A stretch of DNA of 64,000 nucleotides from Shimia sp051201625 (GTDB taxonomy: Bacteria > Pseudomonadota > Alphaproteobacteria > Rhodobacterales > Rhodobacteraceae). The notes beneath the pieces are model-generated. The model did no database searches, was not told where the DNA came from, and saw only the letters and a list, made by a program, of their open reading frames with translations. Each line of letters begins with the position of its first letter. The stretch's first letter is position 1. Positions 27,059-36,418 of the stretch are shown in pieces. The DNA lies in NCBI RefSeq assembly GCF_051201625.1, contig NZ_CP179203.1, forward strand, positions 3,844,001 to 3,908,000, given 5' to 3'. Position numbers and translations under genes: made by a program.

Positions 27059-27369
27059 TGGAAGCACTCCTGTCATTTCTAAAGGTTGATAGCTGGGTCG
27101 AATTTTGGTGGGTGATGTTTGGTCTTTTTGGGCAGCTCATGTTTTCTGGTAGATTTATCGTCCAATGGATTGCGTCTGAAAAAGCCCGGCGCTCAACAGT
27201 ACCGCTGGCGTTCTGGTATTTTTCGATGGCGGGAGGGATAATCCTGTTCACCTACGCCTTGTATCGCGCAGATCCTGTGTTCATCCTTGGCCAGTCTCTC
27301 GGTTTGTTCATCTACTCACGCAACCTATTCTTGATCTACCGCGAGCGTCGTGAAAATGGCTCCAACTGA
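27058..27369 (+). CDS. LAB_N-domain membrane protein (lipid A biosynthesis N-terminal domain)
   Basis: A 103-residue protein with about three membrane helices (WVMFGLFGQLMFSGRFIVQW, FWYFSMAGGIILFTYALY, PVFILGQSLGLFIYSRNLFLI). This is the LAB_N domain, named because it is fused to some lipid-A-disaccharide synthases. As a free-standing small protein between a polyprenyl-sugar synthase and a GT39 transferase it fits a role in presenting or flipping the lipid-linked sugar; that is inference from context. It shares one base with the upstream stop and overlaps the next gene by about 14 nt. Confidence 0.88.
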   Translation: MEALLSFLKVDSWVEFWWVMFGLFGQLMFSGRFIVQWIASEKARRSTVPLAFWYFSMAGGIILFTYALYRADPVFILGQSLGLFIYSRNLFLIYRERRENGSN

Positions 27370-28810
27370 CGCACGTAAGTGGCTGAAACCTACGCTTTTT
27401 GGCGTTGGTCTCATAACAGCCCTGCGCATTCTAGCGCTTTGGGGCAGCCCGACCGACCTTTATGTAGACGAATCCCAATACTGGATCTGGGGTCAATCTC
27501 TCGATTTTGGATATTACTCCAAACCGCCGATGATCGGATGGGTTCTGCGCCTTTTTGACGAACTGGCACCAGCCCGCAGCGCGTTTACTGTGCGGCTGCC
27601 AGCACCATTGTTTCACGGTGCTACCGCAATATTAATGGCAGCCTGGGCACAAAGCCTAGCGCCGTCACACAAACTGGCAGGCCTTTGGGTTGCGCTGGCC
27701 TATCTCAGCTTGCCAATCGTCGCTGTGGGCAGCTTCCTAATCTCAACTGATACAATTATGGCACCATTTCTGGTCGGGGCTTTGATAATGTACTGGAGGC
27801 TCTGTGCAGCAGACGCCACAAGGCATGCACTACTCGGTGGTATCCTGCTGGGCGCGGCCTTTCTATCTAAATACGCAGCAATATATTTTCTGCCCTGTGC
27901 CCTTTTAGCTTACGTGATTTATCCATCAATGCGACCACGCCTAGGATCGTTAGCGCTATTTTTCTTGGCTTTTATCGCTGCCGCTTCTCCAAATATTTTG
28001 TGGAATATTGCCAACGATCTGACCACGGTCAACCATACCATGGATAATGCCGCATGGCTCAAGTCGGATAGCGCCAGCGCAAATCTCAGCCTTGCCCGAA
28101 TGATCGAATTTGCTGCTAGTCAGTTTATGGTAATCGGACCAGTGTTCATGGTGTTTTGGCTGTTGGCGCTCCGCGGCTTGACCACAAGTCGGCAGCGCGC
28201 CCTACTGTGGTTTTCTGTCCCCGTCTGGACCATCGTCCTACTTCAGGCATTATTGTCGCGGGCTTATGCCAACTGGGCATTCGCGGCGATTCCACCTGCA
28301 ACAATTGCAGCAATACTCTGGGCCCTGGAGAGCAGGCGTGTGAGGGCTCTACGATTGGGTTTCGCATTTAATCTAATTATCTGTCTGACACTTTCACTGA
28401 TAACCCTGTTCCCAACCTGGGTAAAGGATGGCAACGGGAATGTCTTAGCCAAACGATATGTAAATGTTGCGAATATTACTCATGAAGCAATGGCCGTTGC
28501 CGTCGAGAACAATGTTAACACAATCGTTGCTTTAAACCGGGGTATTCTCGCAGACTTTTTTTTCACCGGCGCAGACAGTGATTTTCAGTTCTATTCTTTA
28601 CCAACACAAAATTTGCCACGTCATTACTACCAACAGAAAAAGTCTCTGCCCCCTGAGGTAAAGGGCCGCGTTCTCTACGTGGCCCACAACACGGATTTCA
28701 AATGTGAAGGTGTGTCAGTCACTCCAGTCGCAACACTAAAACAAGACATCGGCAGCTGGGCCAACGCTAGGCTACCTGCCTACATCGTAGACGCGGAGTG
28801 CTTCCGATGA
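27356..28810 (+). CDS. GT39/ArnT-like membrane glycosyltransferase
   Basis: A 484-residue GT-C transferase with a dozen or so hydrophobic helices. The catalytic periplasmic loop appears early as LYVDESQYWIWGQSLDFGYYSKPPMIGW, with the acidic DES pair. This is the signature of the ArnT/PMT group that moves a sugar from a polyprenyl-phosphate carrier to lipid A or another envelope acceptor. Other blocks include FLISTDTIMAPFLVGAL and AAFLSKYAAIYFLPC. The start at 27356 lies inside the LAB_N gene; a GTG six bases earlier is possible. The stop overlaps the PAP2 start. Candidate lipid A sugar transferase comparable to RgtD or ArnT. Confidence 0.87.
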   Translation: MAPTDARKWLKPTLFGVGLITALRILALWGSPTDLYVDESQYWIWGQSLDFGYYSKPPMIGWVLRLFDELAPARSAFTVRLPAPLFHGATAILMAAWAQSLAPSHKLAGLWVALAYLSLPIVAVGSFLISTDTIMAPFLVGALIMYWRLCAADATRHALLGGILLGAAFLSKYAAIYFLPCALLAYVIYPSMRPRLGSLALFFLAFIAAASPNILWNIANDLTTVNHTMDNAAWLKSDSASANLSLARMIEFAASQFMVIGPVFMVFWLLALRGLTTSRQRALLWFSVPVWTIVLLQALLSRAYANWAFAAIPPATIAAILWALESRRVRALRLGFAFNLIICLTLSLITLFPTWVKDGNGNVLAKRYVNVANITHEAMAVAVENNVNTIVALNRGILADFFFTGADSDFQFYSLPTQNLPRHYYQQKKSLPPEVKGRVLYVAHNTDFKCEGVSVTPVATLKQDIGSWANARLPAYIVDAECFR

Positions 28811-29496
28811 CCCGGAACCGTCAGGCACTTCAAAACTGCGCCATAGTTACCACCATTTTGGGAGTGGTTTTTGTTATTTTTCCAGATATCGATCTATTCG
28901 TATCCGGCCTATTTCATTCCGAGGGTACCGGCTTTTGGATCGCCGACGTTTCCCTTGTGAACCATTTACGCGAAACGATTTGGGTACTTATACTTTTAGT
29001 CTTTGCTCTCGCCTTGATCCTTCTGGTACGTGCCAACGTTTTCGGCTCATCGTCCCATTCACTTAAAAACGTTTGGGAGGTCGCCGTCCTAACTTATCTT
29101 TTGGGTCCAGCACTGCTAGTTGATGCAATTCTAAAAAGTTACTGGGGCCGCGCTCGCCCATCGACCATCATCGAATTTGGTGGTACGCTCGAGTTTAGCC
29201 CCGCTTTCGTAATCTCAACACAATGCTCCACTAATTGTTCGTTCGTATCTGGCGAAGGATCCGGTGCTACAGCCTTTTTTATCACAATCATTCTGGTAAT
29301 GCGCAACCAAACTCCCAGCCGATTTGGTCAGGCAATTCAATACGTGGCCGCGATCATCGCATCACTGGGCATGGTGCTCCGTATTCTGATGGGGCGGCAT
29401 TTTTTATCAGACACAATTTTGGCAGCTCTTTTTGTTACATTGATCACGCTGGGGTTGTTACAATTCAGACGGTATCGCGAATTGCGCTTATTCTGA
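28807..29496 (+). CDS. PAP2-family membrane phosphatase (LpxE-like candidate)
   Basis: A 229-residue polytopic phosphatase. Motif 1 is KSYWGRARP (K-x6-RP) and motif 3 is RILMGRHFLSD (R-x5-H-x3-D), both intact. Motif 2, normally PSGH, reads FVSGEGSG with Glu in place of His. Six hydrophobic segments are visible. Its place at the end of the GT2-LAB_N-GT39 operon suggests removal of a lipid A phosphate before sugar addition (LpxE role) or recycling of polyprenyl pyrophosphate. The ATG at 28807 overlaps the previous stop. The 3' end overlaps rppH by 9 nt on the opposite strand. Confidence 0.85.
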   Translation: MTRNRQALQNCAIVTTILGVVFVIFPDIDLFVSGLFHSEGTGFWIADVSLVNHLRETIWVLILLVFALALILLVRANVFGSSSHSLKNVWEVAVLTYLLGPALLVDAILKSYWGRARPSTIIEFGGTLEFSPAFVISTQCSTNCSFVSGEGSGATAFFITIILVMRNQTPSRFGQAIQYVAAIIASLGMVLRILMGRHFLSDTILAALFVTLITLGLLQFRRYRELRLF

Positions 29497-29982
29497 TAAT
29501 GACAAGTGATCGGCGAAACTAGCTACGACTTGCTCATAAACTGCTCGTTTGAACGGCACTATATTTAGAACCAGTTGATCGGGCGGAAGCCAACGCCAAT
29601 GGGAAAACTCAGGGTGTTTTCCGTTGATCTTCACTTGACTATCGCGGCCGTGAAAACGCAACAAAAACCACTTTTGTTCCTGCCCTTTATAACGACCTTT
29701 CCAGATGCGTGGCACCACATCATGCGGTAGGTCGTATGAAATCCAGCCGTTACACTCCGCCTCAACGCTCACAAAATCGCGTGAAATGCCAGTCTCTTCC
29801 TCCAGTTCACGCAGGGCAGCCTCCTTCGGTAACTCTCCCTTGTCGATCCCCCCCTGTGGCATCTGCCAAGCAGGCATCTCGCTATCGAGGCGCTGTCCTA
29901 CAAAAACATGCCCCACTGCATTCACAAGCATAACACCTACATTACGACGGTAGGGCAAATTAGCAATTTCTTTGGGGGTCAT
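29488..29982 (-). CDS. rppH: RNA 5'-pyrophosphohydrolase (Nudix)
   Basis: A 164-residue Nudix hydrolase that removes pyrophosphate from the 5' end of transcripts to trigger decay. The Nudix box GGIDKGELPKEAALRELEEE with following TGI fits G-x5-E-x7-RE-x-x-EE-x-G. The N-terminal YRRNVGVMLVNAVGHVFVGQR and AWQMPQGGID are the RppH/NudH signature. The family also covers dinucleoside polyphosphate hydrolysis. It lies downstream of ctpA on the same strand but after a strong terminator, so it should have its own promoter in 29983-30170. Confidence 0.93.
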   Translation of the reverse strand: MTPKEIANLPYRRNVGVMLVNAVGHVFVGQRLDSEMPAWQMPQGGIDKGELPKEAALRELEEETGISRDFVSVEAECNGWISYDLPHDVVPRIWKGRYKGQEQKWFLLRFHGRDSQVKINGKHPEFSHWRWLPPDQLVLNIVPFKRAVYEQVVASFADHLSLSE

Positions 29983-30173
29983 AGCCCAACTCCAAACAAT
30001 TTTGGCACGTACTTACCGGAGCCCAAAACACTCGTCTATGGCCACCTATGTAAGATAGAGTCCCATCAAGTTTCGATGTTTTTCTGAAATAAGCTTTAAT
30101 GTAAATTGAACACGGCCTCCCATCAAAACTTTTTTCAACCAACCGAAATGATGCATTTCACGCAAATCAGATT

Positions 30174-30203
30174 AACAAAAAAGGGCACCCAAAGGGGTGC
30201 CCT
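30174..30203 (-). terminator. Rho-independent terminator of the gpmI-envC-ctpA operon
   Basis: A 9-bp stem (AGGGCACCC / GGGTGCCCT, 30182-30203) with loop AAAG is followed on the minus strand by TTTTTTGTTAA. It lies 19 nt after the ctpA stop. Confidence 0.93.
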
Positions 30204-30222
30204 GATCTCTAATTTTTTCAAT

Positions 30223-31563
30223 TTAGTCAGTTGTACCAAGCGCTGACAGGCCCTTCAAAATGTCAATTGCATAAGCCAGCTGGTAGTCGTCTTCGCGCAG
30301 TTTGGCTGCCTCTTCGGCCTTAGCGCGATCATCTTCAATCTGACGAATTTCATCTTCACTCAAACTATCGTTGTTAAGGCTTCCCCGCAGGTCAGATTCA
30401 CTCCGAGTCCGGCGGTTGCTCTTCTCCTCTTCCTCCTCGGTGGTAACAACCTCACGACGAGGTTGTTTAACAACAATGTCGGGGCTCACGCCGAGCGACT
30501 GAATGGAACGACCTGATGGTGTGTAATACCGGGCCGTAGTTAGGCGCATCGCACCATCACCACGCAGAGGCATCACCGTCTGAACCGACCCTTTTCCAAA
30601 GCTTTTAGTGCCGACAATAATCGCACGACGGTGATCTTGAAGTGCACCAGCAACAATTTCGGAGGCCGATGCAGATCCCCCATTGATCAAAACCACAATC
30701 GGTTTTCCTTTTGCAAGGTCACCGGGGGTAGCGTTGTACCGCTCACCATCTGCTGGATTACGGCCGCGAGTCGATACGATTTCACCCTTCCCAAGAAAGC
30801 TGTCAGACACTTTAATTGCCTGCGTCAACAAACCACCTGGGTTGTTTCGCAAGTCAAGAATGATCCCATTTACGTTGTCCATACCACCCAACTCTTCAAC
30901 TTGTTTGTTAAAGCCAGCCTCTAAATTTGGTGTTGTTTGGTCGTTGAATGTCGTTACTCGCAAAACAACGGAACTACCAACGGAGCGGGATCGAACCGCT
31001 GTCAATTTGATCGTATCCCGAATGATGGAAATATCGAATGGCTCCGGCTCACCCTCACGAACTACGGTTATTACAATTTCTGAACCCACAGGTCCCCGCA
31101 TCATTTCAACCGCCTGGTCCAGTGTGAGACCTAGCACACTTTCGTTGTCCACATGCGTTATGAAATCTCCAGCTTCGATACCTGCTTCATCCGCAGGTGT
31201 TCCGTCAATTGGGGACACCACCTTCACAAACCCGTCTTCTTGGGTGACCTCGATGCCCAAGCCGCCGAATTCACCACGAGTCTGAACGCGCATATCAGCG
31301 GCATCATCCGGTGACAGATAACTGGAATGTGGATCCAGAGATGTCAGCATTCCGTTGATCGCTGCTTCAATTAATTCGCCGTCATCCACCTCCTCAACGT
31401 ACTGAGCGCGAATGCGTTCAAATATATCACCAAACAGGTCCAGTTGTTCGTAAACATTACTTTTGCGCGTCGAGTCCTGCGCCAGTAACGGACCAGCAAT
31501 CTGTGTCGTAACTAACAGACCAGCCACAATACCCCCTGCGGCAGCAGCGAAGAATTTCTTCAT
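30223..31563 (-). CDS. ctpA: Carboxyl-terminal processing protease (S41)
   Basis: A 446-residue periplasmic serine protease. A signal sequence (FFAAAAGGIVAGLLVTTQIAGPLLA) is followed by the N-terminal helical part, a PDZ domain (GGLGIEVTQEDGFVKVVSPIDG ... AGDFITHVDN) and the catalytic domain. The Ser is in INGGSASASEIVAGAL and the Lys in VGTKSFGKGSVQT. CtpA proteases tune cell-wall hydrolases and process C-termini. It follows envC by 3 nt, which fits a role in septal peptidoglycan remodelling. The acidic/basic C-terminal tail (about residues 370-430) is low-complexity. Confidence 0.96.
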   Translation of the reverse strand: MKKFFAAAAGGIVAGLLVTTQIAGPLLAQDSTRKSNVYEQLDLFGDIFERIRAQYVEEVDDGELIEAAINGMLTSLDPHSSYLSPDDAADMRVQTRGEFGGLGIEVTQEDGFVKVVSPIDGTPADEAGIEAGDFITHVDNESVLGLTLDQAVEMMRGPVGSEIVITVVREGEPEPFDISIIRDTIKLTAVRSRSVGSSVVLRVTTFNDQTTPNLEAGFNKQVEELGGMDNVNGIILDLRNNPGGLLTQAIKVSDSFLGKGEIVSTRGRNPADGERYNATPGDLAKGKPIVVLINGGSASASEIVAGALQDHRRAIIVGTKSFGKGSVQTVMPLRGDGAMRLTTARYYTPSGRSIQSLGVSPDIVVKQPRREVVTTEEEEEKSNRRTRSESDLRGSLNNDSLSEDEIRQIEDDRAKAEEAAKLREDDYQLAYAIDILKGLSALGTTD

Positions 31564-31566
31564 CGG

Positions 31567-32703
31567 TTATCCATCCTTATTGATTCGGAACCACGTCTCG
31601 GGGTCCACAGGCGATTTGCCCTCTCTGATTTCTATATAGAGCGTTTCTGTGCGGTCATGACCAGACCCATCACTCGACTGTGAGAGGATCGCACCGATTT
31701 CCGGGTCATTTCCACCCATCAATCCTACCGGAGAGCCCTCGGGCAGCACCTGACCGACCTCACCAAAGACTTGATCCATGCCCGCGAAGACAAACAGAAG
31801 CCCTGGCTGTGGTTCTAGGATCATCACATTTCCATAATCCAATAGCGGCCCCCGATATCGAATCGTTGCAGCAGTCGGCGAAACAACCAAAGCGTTTGGT
31901 CGAGTTGCAAGCACTAGACCAGGTCGGCGAATACCCGCTGCGTCTGCCTCTCCAAAGTGCCGGAGTACCTGATTATCTACAGGCAATTTCAGAATACCCT
32001 TAAATGCAGTTGCATCTGGCAAATCAATTTCCGCCATACCTTCAACCTGTAGGTCTACAAGCGCACTAGCAAATCCTTCCAAAGTTTCGGTTGATGCAAT
32101 CAGTAATGCCGTCTGTACTGGATCATCGGCATATCGGCGCGGAAGATCAGTTCGATCTGAAATGGCCTTGCTTAAATCAGTTCTAGCATTCTGAACACCT
32201 GTCAAACCATCTTTCAGCGTTTCAGCGGCGCCTTCTTGAAGCCCACGCAGAATGACCACTTCTTCCAGATCGCTTCGAAGCAGAGCAGCTTTGTTTTCAA
32301 GTGCTGGGGTGACATCCGCGAGTATCATGCCAGCCCGCGCGGTACCTTCCGGCCCCGCTGGATGCAAAAGCATTACTGGCGGCGGGCCAGATCCAATAGA
32401 CAGCAAAGCCCCTAAAAGGCGCGTAATTTCAGCTTCCTGCGCTTTAAGTTGACGGTTGAGTTGTGCTTCTCGGATAGCCGCGCGGCGAAGGCCAGCACGC
32501 AATGCCGTTAGGCCAGCCTCGTAGGCATGAACTACATCAGTCAATGCTTTGATCCGGTCGCGTGCACTTCCGGCTTGCGCCAACGCGATCGATGCTTTTT
32601 CCAATTGTTGAGAAGCCATGCGTGCTGACATAGAGGGATCAGATTCGGCCTGAGCAAACCCGGCAACTATGGCCAATGGTAAGAAAAACGCACGGAAATT
32701 CAT
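31567..32703 (-). CDS. envC: EnvC-like murein hydrolase activator
   Basis: A 378-residue exported protein. The signal peptide (FFLPLAIVAGFAQA) is followed by a long coiled coil of about residues 25-180 and a C-terminal degenerate LytM/M23 domain (LLDYGNVMILEPQPGLLFVFAGMDQVFGEVGQVLPEGSPVGLMGG). The HxH metal site of active M23 peptidases is absent, as expected for EnvC, which activates amidases at the division septum rather than cutting peptidoglycan. It overlaps gpmI by 4 nt and precedes ctpA, a common alphaproteobacterial order. Confidence 0.9.
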   Translation of the reverse strand: MNFRAFFLPLAIVAGFAQAESDPSMSARMASQQLEKASIALAQAGSARDRIKALTDVVHAYEAGLTALRAGLRRAAIREAQLNRQLKAQEAEITRLLGALLSIGSGPPPVMLLHPAGPEGTARAGMILADVTPALENKAALLRSDLEEVVILRGLQEGAAETLKDGLTGVQNARTDLSKAISDRTDLPRRYADDPVQTALLIASTETLEGFASALVDLQVEGMAEIDLPDATAFKGILKLPVDNQVLRHFGEADAAGIRRPGLVLATRPNALVVSPTAATIRYRGPLLDYGNVMILEPQPGLLFVFAGMDQVFGEVGQVLPEGSPVGLMGGNDPEIGAILSQSSDGSGHDRTETLYIEIREGKSPVDPETWFRINKDG

Positions 32704-34223
32704 TGAATAATCAGGCTTTCACCAGTCATTTCGTCAGGTTTCTCAAGTTCCATTAAATCTAAAAGCGACGGTGCCAGATCAGCCAACCGGCCACCATTGC
32801 GCAAAGTCGCCCCAACAGGTCCATTAACCATTATCACAGGCACAGGGTTAGTAGTATGTGCGGTATGCGGACCACCAGTTTGAGGATCAAACATCGTTTC
32901 ACAATTTCCGTGGTCCGCCGTGACGATCATAGTACCACCAGCTTTAACCAGTGCAGCTTGTACGGCCACCAATCCTCGATCCACTGCTTCACAAGCCTTC
33001 AACGCGGCTCCCAGGTTTCCAGTATGCCCAACCATATCTGGATTGGCAAAGTTTGTGACGATTAAGTCGTAACCACGCTCGATTGCGGCAACAAACTGCT
33101 CGGTCACTTCACTCGCCGACATTTCTGGCTGCAGATCATAAGTTGCTACATTTGGGGACTTCGGCATGAAACGGTCCTCACCCTCGGTAGGATTTTCCTC
33201 ACCACCATTGAAAAAAAACGTTACGTGTGGATATTTTTCGGTTTCTGCCAACCGAAATTGAGTCTTGCCTTGCTTGGCCACCCACTCTCCCAAGGTATTT
33301 ACTATTTCCTGTTTGGGGTAAACTGTCGTCATATATTCATTATGGGCCTGAGAGTAATCAACCATCCCCAAAATAGTAGCCCAGGCCGGACGCTGACTTA
33401 TGTCAAAAACATCAAAATCAGGCTGACCGATCGCAGCAAGAATCTCACGTGCCCGATCTGCTCGGAAATTTAAACAAAAGAAGCCGTCACCGTCTCTTGC
33501 ACCGGCGTAATCTCCAATCACAGTAGCCTCTATAAATTCATCAGTTTGCGCATTCGCATAGGCATCTAATATAGCCACATTGGCATTTTCAGCCAACGCC
33601 CCCTTGGCATTGATCCAAGCGTTGTAAGCTTGTTCAACCCGTTCCCAACGATTGTCACGATCCATTGCAAAGTACCGCCCAATCAAAGTTCCAATCCGCA
33701 CACCTTCAGGCAACTCTGCGACCAGAGTTTTCAAAAACGAAATAGCAGATTTTGGGGGTACATCACGCCCATCAGTGATCGCGTGCAATACTACCGGGAT
33801 ACCAGCATCGGTGATCGCGCGGGCAGCTGCGATGATGTGGGTCATATGACCATGAACTCCCCCATCCGAGATCATCCCCATGAGATGAGCAGTACCACCA
33901 GTCTGTTCGAGCCTAGAGACGAATGTCATCAACGCCGAATTGCAAAAAAAAGTTTTGGTCTCAATCGCCAGATCAATTTGACCAAGATCCATTGCAACAA
34001 CTCGGCCAGCACCGATATTGGTGTGCCCAACTTCCGAATTACCCATCTGCCCACTCGGCAAACCGACATCAGGGCCGTGGGTAATAATTGTTGAATTCGG
34101 ACAATTCTCCATCATCGCGTCAAAGGTCGGTGTATGTGCAAGATGGGGTGCGTTGTCTTCTTTTCTTTCCGACAAGCCCCATCCATCCAGAATACACAAA
34201 GCAACAGGTTTGGGCGCAGTCAT
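32700..34223 (-). CDS. gpmI: 2,3-bisphosphoglycerate-independent phosphoglycerate mutase
   Basis: A 507-residue di-manganese glycolytic enzyme of the alkaline-phosphatase superfamily that interconverts 3- and 2-phosphoglycerate. The nucleophile Ser lies in PSGQMGNSEVGHTNIGAGR. Metal ligands lie in ALCILDGWG, TNFANPDMVGHTG and VTADHGNCE. HAITDGRDVPPKSA marks the phosphatase-transferase domain. Length is normal. First gene of gpmI-envC-ctpA. Confidence 0.97.
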   Translation of the reverse strand: MTAPKPVALCILDGWGLSERKEDNAPHLAHTPTFDAMMENCPNSTIITHGPDVGLPSGQMGNSEVGHTNIGAGRVVAMDLGQIDLAIETKTFFCNSALMTFVSRLEQTGGTAHLMGMISDGGVHGHMTHIIAAARAITDAGIPVVLHAITDGRDVPPKSAISFLKTLVAELPEGVRIGTLIGRYFAMDRDNRWERVEQAYNAWINAKGALAENANVAILDAYANAQTDEFIEATVIGDYAGARDGDGFFCLNFRADRAREILAAIGQPDFDVFDISQRPAWATILGMVDYSQAHNEYMTTVYPKQEIVNTLGEWVAKQGKTQFRLAETEKYPHVTFFFNGGEENPTEGEDRFMPKSPNVATYDLQPEMSASEVTEQFVAAIERGYDLIVTNFANPDMVGHTGNLGAALKACEAVDRGLVAVQAALVKAGGTMIVTADHGNCETMFDPQTGGPHTAHTTNPVPVIMVNGPVGATLRNGGRLADLAPSLLDLMELEKPDEMTGESLIIQ

Positions 34224-34375
34224 GGCAGTCTCCCCGATATAATCGCGGCCGTTCTAACCCGCCCTCCGGAAAGGGTGAACCAAATTCTCCAATTACGTAC
34301 AATCTTGATCGGATGCTTTATCTGATCACTGGCAGCAGTGACGCACGAAAACCTCAAAGAAGACAGAAACATGCT

Positions 34376-36418
34376 TCAGCGCCGTCCTTCCCGCATCCAC
34401 GCGACTAAAATCAGCGCACCGGTTAAAAATAATACAAGCCAGGCGGGTAAAAGTGGAGTTCTTGCGATATCCAGAGTCTCAAACGCCTTACGCGGAGTCA
34501 GGCCGATCCAGTCACGCCCTGCAGCAGGGCGGCCTTCGCGAACATTGCGAACCGACGGCATCCCGTCTTCAAGTGCAAAAACACCACCGCGTCGCGCATC
34601 AATCAACCGCACCATATCATCACTCGTCGCAATCGTGCTTATAAACTCTCTAGGTGCCGCAGGCCCAAGACCGATCACAGCTTTTTCATTATCATTTACA
34701 AGCCGATATAACCCTATATCCGCTCCGTCATAAGTGGCCTCAAAACGGCCAGGCTCGACCTCTTTTAGAGGTAGCTCAATTATTTCTTTGGATGGAGTTG
34801 TGATAGTGACTGGACCCACGTTTTTGTTCAGGCTGCGTCGGATAATGCGCACTGACTGGCCTGTCGCTTCAGCCCAAAGGGCCTCTTCTTCCAGCTCTGG
34901 TTCACCCATCATCCAATGGGCTAAACGGCGCAACAGTTCCATCTGGGGCCCACCACCCTGATAACCCCGCGCCCAAAGCCAAGCATGGTCCGATGCCAGC
35001 AAAGCAACTCTACCTTTTTCGACTCTGTTCAGAATCAAAAGTGGACGATCTTCATATCCGGTCATTAGAACTGTTCCGGCATCCGGAATAACATCTACCT
35101 GCCGTAACCACGGTCCCCAAACCTCTTGATCCGGCAAGCCCGTCGTAACGGGATGGCGGGCTCCCAGCTCAGAAATCACAGGGCGAAACTCCTCATCCAA
35201 AACTCTTGCTGTTGGGCTGGCAGGTAAAATCTGCGAGATCGGGGAACGGTAAAGGCTATTCGCAGTCGCATAATCCGGACCCGCCGCAACTAATACAGCG
35301 CCACCCTCCCGAACGTAAGAAGCAACGTTTTCAAGGTAGATCGACGGTAAAATACCACGCCGCTGATACCGATCAAAAATGATCAAATCGAAATCATCAA
35401 TCTTTTCGAGAAACAACTCCCGTGTTGGGAAGGCGATCAAAGATAACTCTGACACTGGCACGCCATCTTGTTTTTCTGGTGGTCGCAAAATCGTAAAATG
35501 TACCAAATCAACCGACGCATCAGATTTTAACAGGTTTCGCCATGTGCGCCCTCCAGAATAAGGTTCACCTGAAACCAGCAACACGCGCAATCGATCGCGT
35601 ACACCATTGATTTGCACTAGCGCAGCATTGTTGCGATCGGTTAGCTCACCTTCCTCCGCCGCAACAGCAAACTGGATCACGTTTCGGCCGCCGTGCGGCA
35701 ACGTAACCGGAAGTTCAATGTCTCTTCCAATGGGTACTATGTAGCGATCTGGCTCCGCTCCATCGACAGAGATATCCATCGATACCTCCTCAGCACCCAC
35801 CGGCGCGGCTCCGCTGTCTTCAATTCGCAACGTCAGCGTGACTGGCTCACCCAAAATAGCAAATGCCGGAGCATTTCGAACGCTTAGCCGCCGATCCCAA
35901 TCTGCTGCTCGCCCAGTGTGCAATAGATGTACAGGGGCAGGAACATCCGGCATCCGATCCATGTCATGTACCAACCCATCGCTCAGCGCAATCACTCCTG
36001 CAATCCTACCGCGCGGTTCCTGAGCTAAGCCATCAGCTAAGGCTTGCATCATCTCTGTGCCTGCATCGCCGATACCATCGGTCAAATTAATTCGTCGCAG
36101 CTCCGTGTTTCCCCGGTTTGAGATCCTAGTCGATAGAAGTTTAGCCGCCTCCTCCGTTTGGGATTCCCGGTCGCTTAGTCGCTGACTTGCGCTTTGGTCG
36201 ACCAGCAGGAGCACGATGTCACTTAGCGCGGCACGGTTTTCCACCTGTAAGACCGGCGCAGCCAGTGCCAAAAGAATAACTAATCCCGCCAGCGCGCGAA
36301 AAGCCCAACCTGACAATCCTCGCCAAAGAGCGAATGAAATGCCCACCGCGCACAGTACTGCCAGAAAAATTAAAACCCAAAGCGGAACTAAGGGATCAAA
36401 AAATATTTGCCCACTCAT
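34376..36418 (-). CDS. Membrane protein with VWA-like and GATase1-like domains (Bat-operon component)
   Basis: A 680-residue protein with two N-terminal membrane helices (LWVLIFLAVLCAVGISFALW, FRALAGLVILLALAAPVL) and one C-terminal helix (PAWLVLFLTGALILVAW). After the first pair comes a VWA-like segment with a MIDAS-type IVLLLVDQSASQRL (D-x-S-x-S). Further on, a class-I amidotransferase-like fold contains NVASYVREGGAVLVAAGPDY without an evident catalytic Cys. Such proteins sit last in MoxR-DUF58-DUF4159 operons of alphaproteobacteria. The function is unknown, and chaperone or complex assembly is the usual suggestion for MoxR systems. Its start overlaps the DUF4159 stop by 4 nt. Confidence 0.8.
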   Translation of the reverse strand: MSGQIFFDPLVPLWVLIFLAVLCAVGISFALWRGLSGWAFRALAGLVILLALAAPVLQVENRAALSDIVLLLVDQSASQRLSDRESQTEEAAKLLSTRISNRGNTELRRINLTDGIGDAGTEMMQALADGLAQEPRGRIAGVIALSDGLVHDMDRMPDVPAPVHLLHTGRAADWDRRLSVRNAPAFAILGEPVTLTLRIEDSGAAPVGAEEVSMDISVDGAEPDRYIVPIGRDIELPVTLPHGGRNVIQFAVAAEEGELTDRNNAALVQINGVRDRLRVLLVSGEPYSGGRTWRNLLKSDASVDLVHFTILRPPEKQDGVPVSELSLIAFPTRELFLEKIDDFDLIIFDRYQRRGILPSIYLENVASYVREGGAVLVAAGPDYATANSLYRSPISQILPASPTARVLDEEFRPVISELGARHPVTTGLPDQEVWGPWLRQVDVIPDAGTVLMTGYEDRPLLILNRVEKGRVALLASDHAWLWARGYQGGGPQMELLRRLAHWMMGEPELEEEALWAEATGQSVRIIRRSLNKNVGPVTITTPSKEIIELPLKEVEPGRFEATYDGADIGLYRLVNDNEKAVIGLGPAAPREFISTIATSDDMVRLIDARRGGVFALEDGMPSVRNVREGRPAAGRDWIGLTPRKAFETLDIARTPLLPAWLVLFLTGALILVAWMREGRR

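Noticed and set aside
29960..30142. 60-codon minus ORF upstream of rppH
   Set aside because: It overlaps the rppH start in another frame and covers the expected rppH promoter; no protein-like motif.
30683..31285. 200-codon plus-strand ORF
   Set aside because: Antisense to the PDZ and protease domains of ctpA; no domain or start signal.
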